Assembly (NCBI GenBank): GCA_022432975.1 | Contig: CM039515.1 | Coordinates: forward strand, 23,082,923 to 23,146,922 | From: Begonia masoniana | Taxonomy: Eukaryota > Streptophyta > Magnoliopsida > Cucurbitales > Begoniaceae | Length of the DNA stretch: 64,000 nucleotides | Direction of reading: 5' to 3' | Part shown: in pieces, positions 11,128 through 21,829 of the stretch | Layout: each line of letters opens with the position of its first letter | Numbering within the stretch: position 1 is the stretch's first letter | Notes under the pieces: generated by a model | The model's database searches: none | What the model was told of the DNA's origin: nothing | Seen by the model: only the letters and a program-made list of their open reading frames with translations | Position numbers and translations under genes: made by a program

Positions 11128-11810
11128 TGTAGCACCCGGTTTCAATTGCAATTTCATGGTAGAATTAAGAGAGAGTTATTGGCTAGGTTAACGGGTGGCT
11201 AAGCAAGGGTATTTATGTAAAAGGGCAATTTAAAAGTGGATAACGTATTTAAAGAAAGAGAGATTGGGTTTAATGAACTGTAGCCGCCACCATTTCACAT
11301 TTCTTTTCTCTTCCTCTTCGGGTTTTCAGCTAGCAGTAGAGCTCTCTTGGCGATTTTCTCGCTCGATTCTTCTTCAACCTAGGTAAGCTCTCTTAGTTTG
11401 TCTGTGAGTTTAACAACTAGATAGCTGAGGGAGTACAATGTGTGAAGTTTCGAGGAATACTATGTGAGAGTCGAGCTCGGGTGTAGTGTTGAATCGGAAA
11501 TGCACAATGAACTAAGCTTCCAAGCTAGTTTCCCTTGATTTCCCGAACAGATTAGAATGAGGTTTAGTAGAAATCTAATTGACATCCTTTCTATGACCTA
11601 GGTGAGCAGACTTCTGAAGTAGATTGAAACTGTGCATTTCTAGAGGGGCCAGGTAAGTAAAGTTTGTTTGTTTGCCTTCGGGCCTACATCACAAAACGTT
11701 AGGGTTGTGTTTACTTGGATGTGTCTGTGTGTGTGTGTTATGCATCATGTTTTAAAAGTATACGAAAATGAAATTTGAATGCATGTTGGCATGGTAAGGA
11801 ATGAACATAT

Positions 11811-12035
11811 TGAAACAGTGAATCAGCTTTACTGTTAAGGGAGCTAATCCAACCCTTAATGAGACAGTGGATATTTATACTTTGGGAGAGTTGATCCAAC
11901 TCCCAATTTCACAGGGGGATCTGAACAGTGAATCAGTTTTACTGTTAAGGGAGCTAATCCAACCCTTAATGAGACAGTGGATATTTATACTTTGGGAGAG
12001 TTGATCCAACTCCCAATTTCACAGGGGGATATGAA
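11811..12035 (+). repeat. 110-bp tandem duplication in E2 LTR
   Basis: Two nearly identical copies, with the marker cagtgaatcag at 11816 and 11926. They lie in the predicted LTR intron. S3 has a related two-copy repeat at about 44438-44600 with the same gatccaactcccaa-type words on the other strand. Confidence 0.85.
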
Positions 12036-12539
12036 CAGAAACAACGTATGAACAACTGAGAGGAGAAAGTAGAAATTGCACGTCTAGGAATTTATGTTCC
12101 AGCATTTCATTCTTTTCTTTACATCATTTCTTTGCTTACTTAGCATTAGGCTAATAGATGAGTTTTGTGATGTAGGTGAAGAAGTGACAGCAGGTGATTC
12201 TTCAGAGTTCATTGAGGGATAGACTGGTTGGGGGAGCACACTCATGCCACGAACCTGGTGAACTGATGAGGCGATTTAACTGATGTCTGTTTGGTGAGAA
12301 GGTTTAGTTGACAGTGATTAAAACTTAGAAATGCTAAGTTTCCGTAGCAGTAATGGTTTCAGTATTTTAAACACGTTTTGAGATTTTTCTAATAACGTTG
12401 ATCTGTTGTGTTTTAAAGGTTATTTTACTGGATTTGATTAATGTAATGGGTTGAGCTGTTTCTGAATGGTCTTAGAAAGGTAAGCAAATTCCTTTCTGTA
12501 ATCAGTGTTGTGTATGTTTTGTGAAGAGTCGTTGAGATG

Positions 12540-12990
12540 TACTCAGTTTTCTACCGGTAAATGATGAGTTATGTTGTCTATCGGAAAATGTCTTCAGAAA
12601 CGTCACCGGTAGATGTAGGTATAAATATATCGGCTGATGTCTCAGTAAACTCATCGGTAGATGCGTGCTGGCGTCATCGGTAGATGTAGGTATAAATCTA
12701 TCGGCTGATGTCTCAGTAAACTCATCGGCAGATGCGTGCTGACGTCATCGGTAGATGTAGATTTAAGTCCATCGGTTGATGTCTCAGTCAACTCATCGGC
12801 AGATGTGTGCTGACGTCATCGGAAGATGTAGGAAGTAAATTGTCGTTTAGGCATCGGCAGATACAGTCTACCGAGAGATGTCTTTGGTTTTTCATTCGGG
12901 TGACGTCATCGGCAGTAGTCTTCTATTTTTCCTGTTTTCTGCTTCTTCCGTTGACTTTACTCATCGGCACGTGCGTTTGACTTCTGCAAC
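12540..12990 (+). repeat. Repeat zone with CATCGG(T/C)AGATG and TGACGTCA
   Basis: Units of about 66-71 bp repeat CATCGGNAGATG and end in TGACGTCA (12740-12747, 12811-12818, 12901-12908; variant TGGCGTCA at 12669). TGACGTCA is a perfect palindromic bZIP site. S3 carries the same words at 33454 and 33531. Confidence 0.8.
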
Positions 12991-13153
12991 TTTTAAAGTG
13001 TTTTCACGGTCCAAACGTCTATTTCTTTTGTCCGATTATTTCTTAATATTTCAAATGATTTCCGCTGCAAGTTTTAAAAATATATGGTAGAAGTTTTAGT
13101 CATGTACGGGCTTTTGGGTAACGAACCGGGTTCTGATAACTCGGGGCGTTACA

Positions 13154-13369
13154 AAATTGAAATGCTGAATTCTGGATATTACATTTTAAGGAGACTTTTT
13201 TTCCACTAGCGTGTCTAAAATCAATTTGAATGCTATTTGTCTTTGCTTGTTTTAAGAATTTGGTTTTACATAAAATGAACATTAAGAGTGCATTCCTAAA
13301 TGGTTATATTATGAAAGAAATATATGTCAAACAATCTTTAGTTTTTGAAGCACAATGTAAGGTTTATCA
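13154..13369 (+). pseudogene. Ty1/copia reverse-transcriptase remnant, left part
   Basis: From about 13230 a frame reads LHKMNIKSAFLNGY, then IMKEIYVKQ. This matches the copia RT core MDVKTAFLNG...EEVYVEQP. The frame reaches KVYH, where S1 is inserted, and continues after S1 as VHMLDKALYD, the copia KLxKALYG motif. It is a decayed fragment with no other copia domain visible. Confidence 0.75.
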
Positions 13370-14514
13370 TGTAACACCCGAGAAATTCGTTTTAGGAATT
13401 TCGAACCTTAATTTTCAAATGTTGATATTTTAATCAATTTTAGAGTTTCTATTTCATTGAAATAATAAAATAAGTCCAAATGGCGAACGGGAAGTTTCGT
13501 TAGAGCCCTAAGAATAAATAGGAATATTTGGTGAAGTAAAATAATTCTGGAGAAATTAAATCGAAGGATGAAATAACGATTTGAGCTAAGTAAATATAAG
13601 AAGGGGCATTTAGGTAATTGTGGAAGTCAAAATGTTGATAGAAATACAAAACTCTCTCTCTCTTCCTCACTTCTCCTCTACGCACGAAACCTCTCCCTTT
13701 TCTCTCTATTTTGGCGATTTCCTCTCCTCCATCGCCATTCCTCCAACGCCGACGGTTCCTTTCCGTTTCTGACGAGTTTCTCTCCTATTTTCTTCAACAA
13801 ATCAACCCTCCAAATAAGCTCTATACTTTGGTCATGTTTGTAGTCGTTTTGGGTTTTGTTTTGAGTTAGGGTTTGTAAAGAAAATTAGGGGTTTTGTTAG
13901 AAATCATTAGGGTTGTTTATTTGTTACTCATTGATGATATATTTATGATTTTTGAAGTTGTTGGAGTTGATTAGTGATGTTAATGTGAGATCTAGGTTGT
14001 TAGAAAGGTGGTTGAAAGACATTAATGGAGTTTTGAAGCTTGTGAACACCAAGTGTTTGATGAAATGCCTAAAAGAAAAGGATTGGAGTGTGTAGAAGGA
14101 TTTGTCCTAGCTAGAGAAGTCGATTATTTAGATTCGATGCTTGAAAATCGATATTAATGATGTGATGTTAAATGCTCTAGGTAACCAAAGCTCAACGGAC
14201 GGTGCTCGGCATATTTAGGACGCCAAGTAAGTGAGCGTTAGGCTTTCCAGCCACTAAGGCCCTACGTCGTACAATGTTGAAAATGTTGTTTGTTATGAAG
14301 AAAGTGGTCATACAGGTAGCTAAGGAACGACGGGTAGTTAAGTAGTGCCTTAGCGATTTAGGTAGCGTTCATTCGATAAGTTTTCCTTACGTGTATGTTA
14401 GTGCTCATGTGATAGGTTTTCTTACGTGTATGTCTCCTCATGCATCATGTTTAGTAAAATGCATATGAACGGTTTAGGAACATGATTTTATGAAAAGATT
14501 AAATAAAAGAACGA

Positions 14515-14700
14515 TGAATGTTTCTCACGGGAGTATACGAATGTTTCTCACGGGAGTATATGAATGTTTCTCACGGGAGTATATGAATGTTCCTCACGGG
14601 AGTATATGAATGTTTCTCATGGGAGTATATGAATGTTTCTCACGGGAGTATATGAATGTTTCTCACGGGAGTAAATGAATGTTTCTCACGGGACCGAATG
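14515..14700 (+). repeat. 23-bp tandem repeat in S1
   Basis: About eight copies of tttctcacgggagtatatga-type units, with small changes in the last ones. They lie in the predicted LTR intron. Confidence 0.9.
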
Positions 14701-15385
14701 AATGTTTTTCACTGGATAAGAAAAAGGTTTTAAACGAAACGGTTTTACAAATGTCATGCATATATGTGATGTTATGTCTAGTACGCTCCTTACTAAGCAT
14801 TAGGCTTAACGTAGTTATTGTATGATGTAGGTGACGAGAACGAAGGTGAGGAACCACCTTACGATGATCAAGTGTAGCGGTCGATGGGCGGGGCTCGCGG
14901 CGGCGGCTTGTGTTTTGGCTAGGCAGGGCTACTCACGGTTAGAGGTTTTTGAGGGTCTTTAGTGACGTTTTTGAGTTAATGGTAAATTGTACAGATTTTG
15001 TAAATGTTTAGATACGTTACTAGGATGTTTGGAGACTGTACGGATAACGTAAAAGGTTTCGTAAAATGTTTGTGGTGTTTCTGATGTTTTAAAACAGGTA
15101 GGAATGTTAAACTTTTAATCGGAACCACGCGGTTCGTTTTATGAAAATCAGTTATATTTTTAAGGTGATTTGTGTTGTGTTAGGGGTTTGGATAAAGGTT
15201 AAGTTTGAAGTATGTTTTATAGATGTATGTAACGAAAAGTGTGAAGAAAGTGTGAGAAAGGAGGAAGTATTGATAAGTGTTATGTTTTTAGAGTGTTATA
15301 GTGTTGTTAGTTATGTGTTAAAAATCGTGAAGTGCAGGGGTGAAGTGAAGAGAACGAAGGAAGAAGAAAAGGGGAGGATGAACCG

Positions 15386-15562
15386 CACTCTCTGGAGGAA
15401 TTCCAGAGAGTGTGGCGATTGCTCGCCTCTGGGAGGCGAGCAATCGCCTCCTCCTCTGCCTGGCAGGCGACTGCTGGGCGTGGCAAATCGCCTGCCAGCG
15501 ATTGCTCGCCAGGAGCAATCGCTGGCTGGCGAGTAATCACCAGATTTCTGGCGATTACTCGC
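15386..15562. repeat. Palindrome cluster in S1
   Basis: A CACTCTCTGG/CCAGAGAGTG hairpin (15386-15412) is followed by GGCGATTGCTCGCCTC with its exact complement (15414-15429/15433-15448), then further GGCGATTACTCGCC-type inverted repeats. The island is much more GC-rich than its surroundings. Confidence 0.88.
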
Positions 15563-15797
15563 CACCTGTTCTGGTCATTTAAAAAAAAAAATGTTTTTAT
15601 TAGTTGTTTTCTTTTATTAAGAAATTGTTTTATTGTTTAAAGTTTATAGATTTAGTAATTGTTTTAAATGATTTACTAAATGAACTTCGATTTCAATTCC
15701 GATTTCGACTTTGGTTTAAATTTCCGCTTAAGTACAATTAAAGTAAAAGTTTAAAAAAAAAAAATGTGATATCACGGGTAAGGGTCGTGACATATCA

Positions 15798-16377
15798 CGT
15801 GTACATGCTCGATAAGGCTCTTTATGACTCATTTACGCTCAATGGAAACATATAATAAACACTCTCTAACTTGTATGGGCTTTGCAGCAATGCTCAAGTA
15901 AATTTGGTTGCCAAAGTTAACACTGCTACTGGACCTTCCTTTGCAAGCCCCTCTTCTAAGCCTATTAAGAATCCTAATGGTCAGGATGTCCATATGGAGG
16001 AAATTTGAGTCATTCCTCATCTTCACGATATTCAAGCATATATTTAGAAGGGGGATGTCTAGTCTTGAAGGGAAGCTAGATGTCTTGACTGCGTGTTTTT
16101 CTAGCACTAGAATGAAGATGGAGGCTCTCTTACAATAGTTTGATAAAAGATTTGATTCTCAAAGTGCTTCACTCTTGGGTTTCACTCAAAAGCTCATGCA
16201 CGTTTTGATGCCATAGCTGGTTTTCTCGATCACCTAGCTAACTTCTACTAGAACACCACTTTCACTATTGAGGTGAGAGTTTCGAGTCATGCTCCCCATG
16301 CTGACTCAAGAATTCCTCCCTCCACCTTTAGATGTTGACCCAACATTAGACTATTAGGATTAGTTGTAGAGCCTTTC
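15798..16377 (+). other. Copia remnant end and unidentified decayed sequence
   Basis: The first about 35 bases finish the copia fragment (HMLDKALYD). The rest is not recognised. A frame at 16055-16216 reads SSLEGKLDVLTACF and on to a second stop, with one internal TAG at 16136; charged and leucine residues are spaced as in a coiled coil. It may be a retroelement Gag remnant. The sequence resumes at 24375 after E3. Confidence 0.4.
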
Positions 16378-16646
16378 TGTAACACCCCCAAAGCCGTACC
16401 CATTTACCCGTATGAATTTTTCATTTTTATTTTACACTTTATACTTTCCCGTACTTTAATTAAAACTTAATGCTGAATTTAAACTGAAGTTGAAATCAGA
16501 ACTGAAAACGGAATTGAAATCAAACCTTGAAATCATTTAAAACAAAACATTTAATAACTAAATAACAATTAAACCATTTAATAAAAGTAACTTAAAAACA
16601 AATCAGAAGAAGAAAAGGGCAAAACGGTCCGCCCCGAAACAATTGA

Positions 16647-16797
16647 GGCAGCGACCAGTCGCTGCCACATGCAGCGACTGAGCGCTGCATCACTAAGCTA
16701 TGGCAGCGATCGATCTCTGCTGCAGCAGAGATCGATCGCTGCATTGCCTTATAGCAGCAGCGATCGATCTCTGCTGCACAGCAGAGATCGATCGCTG
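16647..16797. repeat. Palindrome cluster in E3 3' LTR (two units)
   Basis: GGCAGCGACC-type palindrome at 16647-16666. A perfect 40-bp palindrome with no loop is at 16703-16742 (half GCAGCGATCGATCTCTGCTG). A 19-bp-arm hairpin with a 2-nt loop is at 16758-16797. Confidence 0.92.
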
Positions 16798-17460
16798 TAT
16801 TGCTTCACAGCAAGCAGCGACCATTTCCTTCACACCTGTTCCAGTTCCTTCAAATCCTTCAACACTCTATGCCTCAAACACTTCAATTAGCTCTCTGGAA
16901 TTCGATTTCCAGAGAGCAAAACTTCTATTGTTTTACATCTAAAATCTCAATAAACTTATTACTCATCCACCCGATTAAATGTATTCAAAACTCAATTAGC
17001 TTACAGCAGACTTTGCGAAATCCAACTGCGTGGATAGCTCTAAAAACCGAGCTATCCGTATCAACCTAAAAACAATTCAAAACATTTTCATTTAACTTAG
17101 ACATTTAAACCGAAACATTTCATAACGTTTATCAAAACAGTTTAAACATAGACGTTTTACATACATTTACCAAAACGTTATCTAACTCCTATTCAGATCC
17201 AAACAACCTAAATATGCTATACAATTATCAGATCAAAACATCCCAAAATACTTCCCCCACGGGTCAAAACGCGCCTCGACTTCCCAGCGCACTCCCACGG
17301 GCCATCATCCATCAACCGCCTCAAACATCAGAAGATGGAACGTCGTCCTCACCTGGGTTTCCGTCACCTACACCATACAGACATCTATGAGATAAAAATC
17401 TCAGTAAGCTCTAGTAAATGCAAATGCGTGCTGTACATATGAATCTATAAATCATGCATT

Positions 17461-17525
17461 GTTTTCTTTACTTTACTTTACTTTACTTTGCTTTGCTTTG
17501 CTTTGCTTTGCTTTGCTATAAACTG
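17461..17525 (+). repeat. Pentanucleotide microsatellite (tttac)n(tttgc)n
   Basis: Runs of TTTAC followed by TTTGC in E3 3' LTR. The same array is at 22973-23030 in the 5' LTR. It lies in the predicted intron. Confidence 0.9.
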
Positions 17526-18862
17526 TATACCGATTTCTTTGCTTTGCGCTATAAACTGTAAACCGATGGGCCATTTAAACTATATACCGAAGGGTCATTC
17601 TTTCTTTGCATTTACTTTAAAACGTCGTGCGGAAATTCGTTTTCATGACATTTAAAACACGTGATGCATGAACAGATATGAACATAAAGTAAACAACCAT
17701 CATGCATACCATCGAGACCGAAATAGAATAACCTAAAACAACTATAAACCTATCTACCCGACCCAAAGCAATTTAAAACAAACAATTTAAAATAACCAAT
17801 CCATTGAGATCCTCGATGCTACATCGAAGTACGGTGTAGGCCAATCGGCCAGAGAAGATCACGAGAACTTACCTCGTGTCCAAAGCAGCTCAAGCTCCGT
17901 CCACGAGCGTCGTTTGTCTGAGGCAAATTTACAATATTGTCAATATGACACATCAGAACTCCCAATTGTCCAATTTAATAAAATTCTTAACTAAGGAACT
18001 TTCCTAAAGTTCTAACTTAATTAATCGAGACGTTTAAACGACCAATTCACGCTCGATGGTTCAAAATCACAATTCACGAACCTTTCTCTAAAATCCCTAA
18101 ATTCTCGAATTTAATGTTTTTCCACAATTCAATTTAACTTCGTCCAATAACGTCAAATACGTTCAATATATACTTAATCAAGGCTAACCTATTAATTACG
18201 AACCCTAATTCGTGTTTTTAACGAAAATCGATCGAAACCCTAATTATTTAAACTTCGTAGAAATCGAAATAAACACTCTAAGATCGTAGGTTCATACCTA
18301 GGGTAGCGAGAGGAGGAAGAATCACGAAGAACAGAAGAGAAATGGAGGAGAACGGAGGTCGGATCGTTGATCGGCGTCGGCGACCAGAGGGAGAGAGCAG
18401 AGAGAAGCTCTCTGGAAATCACGAAGGAAGAGAGGAAATGAAGAGAAAAGGGATTTTGGTTAATTTTATAAATTTTGGTTTTGCAAATTACTAAAATGCC
18501 CTTCCATAGTTTTTATATTCGTTTCGTCATTCGGTTCGTTAATCGTCCAACTATTCGGGTTCACCAAATTTCCTTATTTCAACAATATGTCCAACTTATT
18601 ATTTAGGATCTAACAAAACTATCCGTTCGCAAAACGGACCTCGTTTGCTATTTTTACGAGAACGTCTTCTATATTACGAGAAATGTAATTACTCGGAATA
18701 TAGCGTTTAATCTCCGAAAATTCTCATAATTTCCTTAAAATCCATATTAATAATTAGGATCATAATGGTGTTCTCTTTTCGTGAAACGGGCTTGATTTGA
18801 CATATTTACAAAAATACCAATATATATTAAAATAATAATATCCAGAAAAGCTGGATATTACA

Positions 18863-18876
18863 TTCCACCCACCTTA
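18863..18876 (-). other. E3 polypurine tract
   Basis: The complement reads AAGGTGGGTGGAA, abutting the 3' LTR. Confidence 0.85.
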
Positions 18877-20581
18877 TTTAAAATTTTGTCCTCAAAATTT
18901 GTCATAACTTATAGCCTTTGATTTTAATGTTTCGGGTCAAGCGGCCCAATGCTTCAATCATCATCTGTACTTACGGTCACTCTTCGTGGTTCTCAACCAA
19001 AACTGTCCGCTGTACTCTCCAATATCGGCCTTAAACTTGTACTCTCTACCTTCAATCTGATAGTACACTTCCTTGCTAAAGTACTGAGCTTAGTTGAGTT
19101 CTTAAATTTCCAATCGATTTACCTAAACTTCTCTATAACTTCGTTGGCTTCGTCTGTAGTCGAGATTCACGTCGACCCAAACTTCTATATGCGCCCGGGT
19201 AACGATTCCTCGTAATTGTATCACCCAAAGGATTTACTGGTCACCTAACTTCTTGGGTAACCCATTGACTTTTGGAGACTATTTCGGTGCGGTTTCCTAA
19301 TTAAGTCCTCATCGTTATACCCTACAATTATACGTCTATCACACTACTTGGTCAATGTGAGTCAAACTATGAGCTACTGTCAGCATTTACTTAGAATTCT
19401 ATCTCTAACAAAATTCGAACTTCCTTTTGTTAACTCTGATCCCGTCATCCCTAGGGTCTATCTCTACGATTTTAAACCAAAACGTCGACTTTACCTTCCA
19501 ACATTAGCCTTAAATTCGAAATCTCTACTCTCAACTGGATTGTACATATCCTCACTCACACATTATGTCTTACTAAATCTCCTAAATCACATATTTTCCT
19601 AGGCAACTTACCAATCCCGCCAGTTAATTCAGGGCGGATTCTACATCTAAGCTTACAATGCTATACTCCTCGAACTATGTCACCATAGTTTTGTCCTTAA
19701 ATTCTACCACTCTATTCTCAATTAAAATTCTCACACTGCTAACGTTACACTCCTTTGTTTATCTTAAACTCTATTTGCTCTAAGCATGGTCAAGTCTCTA
19801 AATCCCCTCATTGATGCGCTCTAAACTAGTCATTCTAACCTAAGTCATTCATGCACTACTTGGTCTCGACCTGCCACACATTAGTCGATCACTAGAAATT
19901 TACTAACTTAATCTCACCTCTAAGTTTACTTAGACGGTTTCGGTGATAATTCTCACTCTCCTTATTCTATAAATCGCAAATTTCTCAATTTGTTATCCTT
20001 TAATCGCCAATCTACGCTCTCATTTATTCCAACGATCTACTTTACCTTCACTAAATTCCTCGAGGCTACTTGGAGTTCATCGACTAATCTATTCTTGTTC
20101 GCTCTTTCCAATCAGGTTCCAACTATTCTACTCGGAAATCATTCTAACTTTAACTCTTGAATTCTATCTTAATCTAGACACTCCTAACTTCATACAAATT
20201 CTCAATATACGAGCTCTACGGTACTTGATCTATTTAAACACACTTTAGGTATTATAACAATCTAGGTATCCCTTTATAGGTTTATCTCTAAACTTTCTTC
20301 TTTCTTGACTAGTCGTATTCTAATACTCCAAACGGTTGCCAATTAGGCACAATCCCTACCTACTTCAAATCCATATCTCATAGGACGTATTCCTATAATT
20401 GTTACTAAACCCTAGGTGCGCAAACTCCGTTGATTAAATCGAACTAATCCTATGTGTGTCCTATTATCTTCCCTTGAGGGTTTTTGCCTAGTAATTCATC
20501 TTACTCATCTATTATTCTCTTCCTTACTAGTTTCAGATCTAAATACCTTATCTATCATATACATATCGTTGTACAAGTAAT
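18877..20581 (-). other. E3 non-coding internal region
   Basis: 1.7 kb, pyrimidine-rich on + and so purine-rich on the element's own strand, with stops in all frames. It starts right after the Gag stop, as in E1. No pol motif is seen. Confidence 0.8.
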
Positions 20582-21667
20582 TTAAATAATACCTGCAATT
20601 GTAGAAGGCTGGGCCCCATCGTCGGCGTTGTCAGGCTCGATGAACGCAAAGACTCTCGGTACAACTTTCCTTTGATCTCTGCCTGATTGATCTCGTCCCT
20701 GATTCGGGCAGTCTTTAACAAAATGGCCCGGTTCTCCACACCAATAGCACACATTTGTGCCTACCCTGCACTGTCCCCTGTGCTCCCTCTGGCATTTAGG
20801 GCAAAGAGGTGACTGAGAAGCCCCCTGTACCTGCTTGCCTTTCCCTCGATCGTTGCCTCCCTCTAGAGGCCTTTTAACGTCTCTTTGTTGTTGTTGCTGT
20901 TGCTGTGCCCTCGGCTGCCAGCCTTGATTCTGCGACTGAGGTTGAATCTCACGGAAGAAGCCCTTAGCTGGCTCCCTCGGTCTAACACAAGTAGCTCTGG
21001 CGGCCTCAATATCCAGAGCCCTAGCTGTGATGTCAGAGTAGGGTACATCGATAATACCTGATACAACAACGTGCATCCGGATCTCTGAATTAAGGCCCTC
21101 CATGAACTGGTGTACTTTCTCTTCGTTATCGCTGACAAGGCGCGGTGCAAATCGCGATAAAGCCTCAAACTTCCGGATATACTCTGCAACTGAACCTGTC
21201 TGCCTCAGCTGCGTGAACTCGTTCCTCTTCGCCACTCTCACTGCGCGGCTAAAATACTTGTCAAAAAATACAAACTTGAATCGATCCCAAGTCATAACTG
21301 ATACGTCCGTCGTCGCTTTGATCGAATCCCACCAAAAACGGGCATCCATCGCTAAGTGAAAGGTAGCATACGCCACCATGCTCCCGTTCCCTACCTCGGC
21401 ATAAGCTAACATATCCTCCATTACTCGGATCCATTCCTCCGCAACAGTAGGATCCGATGATCGACCATCGAACACTGGAGGTCGTAGGCCCTGAAACTTT
21501 TGCATGCCCTGGTTGTTGGGAACTACCAAATCCCGGACCCTCTGGTTCTCTCGATTTAGTAAGTCCGTAATCTGCTGCGCTTGTCGGTCCATATGCTGAG
21601 ACTGGCGATCTATCAACTCCGTAAATCGATCTAGCGCGTCATCTCTAGGATCCCTTCCTCGAACCAT
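20582..21667 (-). CDS. gag: E3 Gag, intact, 361 residues
   Basis: Retrotransposon Gag: binds and packages element RNA in cytoplasmic particles. It starts MVRGRDPRDD, like MVRRGNDRDD in E6. An N-terminal coiled-coil-like stretch is rich in Q and R. The capsid core (about residues 55-220) contains WIRVMEDMLAY, ARFWWDSIK and VAEYIRKFEALSRF, classic of the plant gypsy Gag family. A basic Q-rich linker precedes the zinc knuckles CPKCQREHRGQC and CYWCGEPGHFVKDC. The frame ends STIAGII, exactly at the Gag-protease border. It has no stop or frameshift over 361 codons, unlike every pol in the window, which suggests recent activity or selection on Gag. Confidence 0.93.
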   Translation of the reverse strand: MVRGRDPRDDALDRFTELIDRQSQHMDRQAQQITDLLNRENQRVRDLVVPNNQGMQKFQGLRPPVFDGRSSDPTVAEEWIRVMEDMLAYAEVGNGSMVAYATFHLAMDARFWWDSIKATTDVSVMTWDRFKFVFFDKYFSRAVRVAKRNEFTQLRQTGSVAEYIRKFEALSRFAPRLVSDNEEKVHQFMEGLNSEIRMHVVVSGIIDVPYSDITARALDIEAARATCVRPREPAKGFFREIQPQSQNQGWQPRAQQQQQQQRDVKRPLEGGNDRGKGKQVQGASQSPLCPKCQREHRGQCRVGTNVCYWCGEPGHFVKDCPNQGRDQSGRDQRKVVPRVFAFIEPDNADDGAQPSTIAGII

Positions 21668-21812
21668 TTTATAAAAATCCTATAAAACATCAAATCAATA
21701 ATCCTAAGAAACCAAATCAATAAAGCTATAAAACAGACTTACAGTTGATGAAGGATGTCCGCGTAGTGGCTGTGCAGTCGAGCAGTCTACAGAACCGATT
21801 TTAAAACCCGGG

Positions 21813-21825
21813 GGCTCTGATACCA
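21813..21825 (-). other. E3 primer-binding site (tRNA-Met)
   Basis: The complement reads TGGTATCAGAGCC, 4 nt from the 5' LTR. Confidence 0.92.
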
Positions 21826-21829
21826 TAAT

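Larger units (their letters stand above)
7390..13153 (+). mobile_element. E2: Ty3/gypsy element, 5' part outside window
   Basis: E1 interrupts the gag of this element. Visible are the last part of gag, protease, reverse transcriptase, RNase H, integrase with a chromodomain-like tail, the polypurine tract and the 3' LTR. The right flank starts aaatt and runs into an old copia remnant. The LTR is of the same family as solo LTR S3. Confidence 0.93.
11128..13153 (+). repeat. E2 3' LTR
   Basis: 2026 bp, starting TGTAGCACCCGG and ending GGGGCGTTACA. It contains a C/T-rich leader, donor-like AGGTAAGC near 11390, a micro-exon ending GGGGCCAG, donor 11653, a GCC-TTCG-GGC stem-loop (11674-11683), a tandem duplication (11811-12035), acceptor TGTAG (to 12174) and a bZIP-site repeat zone (about 12540-12990). 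Confidence 0.93.
13370..15792 (+). mobile_element. S1: solo LTR (E1-like family)
   Basis: 2423 bp, starting TGTAACACCCGAG and ending GGGTCGTGACA, flanked by tatca on both sides (13365-13369 and 15793-15797). There is no internal region, so it is a product of LTR-LTR recombination. It carries the leader, donor (14227), acceptor (to 14830), a 23-bp tandem repeat and a palindrome cluster. Confidence 0.95.
16378..18862 (-). repeat. E3 3' LTR
   Basis: 2485 bp. Read on its own strand it starts TGTAATATCCAGC and ends GGGGGTGTTACA. It carries two long GCAGCGATCGATCTCTGCTG palindromes (16703-16797), a pentanucleotide run (17461-17525), a donor CACGAG|GTAAGTTC near 17870 and a GGCC-GATT-GGCC stem-loop. 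Confidence 0.95.

Noticed and set aside
16703..16797. Perfect hairpins as microRNA or tRNA genes
   Set aside because: The arms are short, the loops 0-2 nt, and no tRNA boxes are present. They are LTR palindromes.
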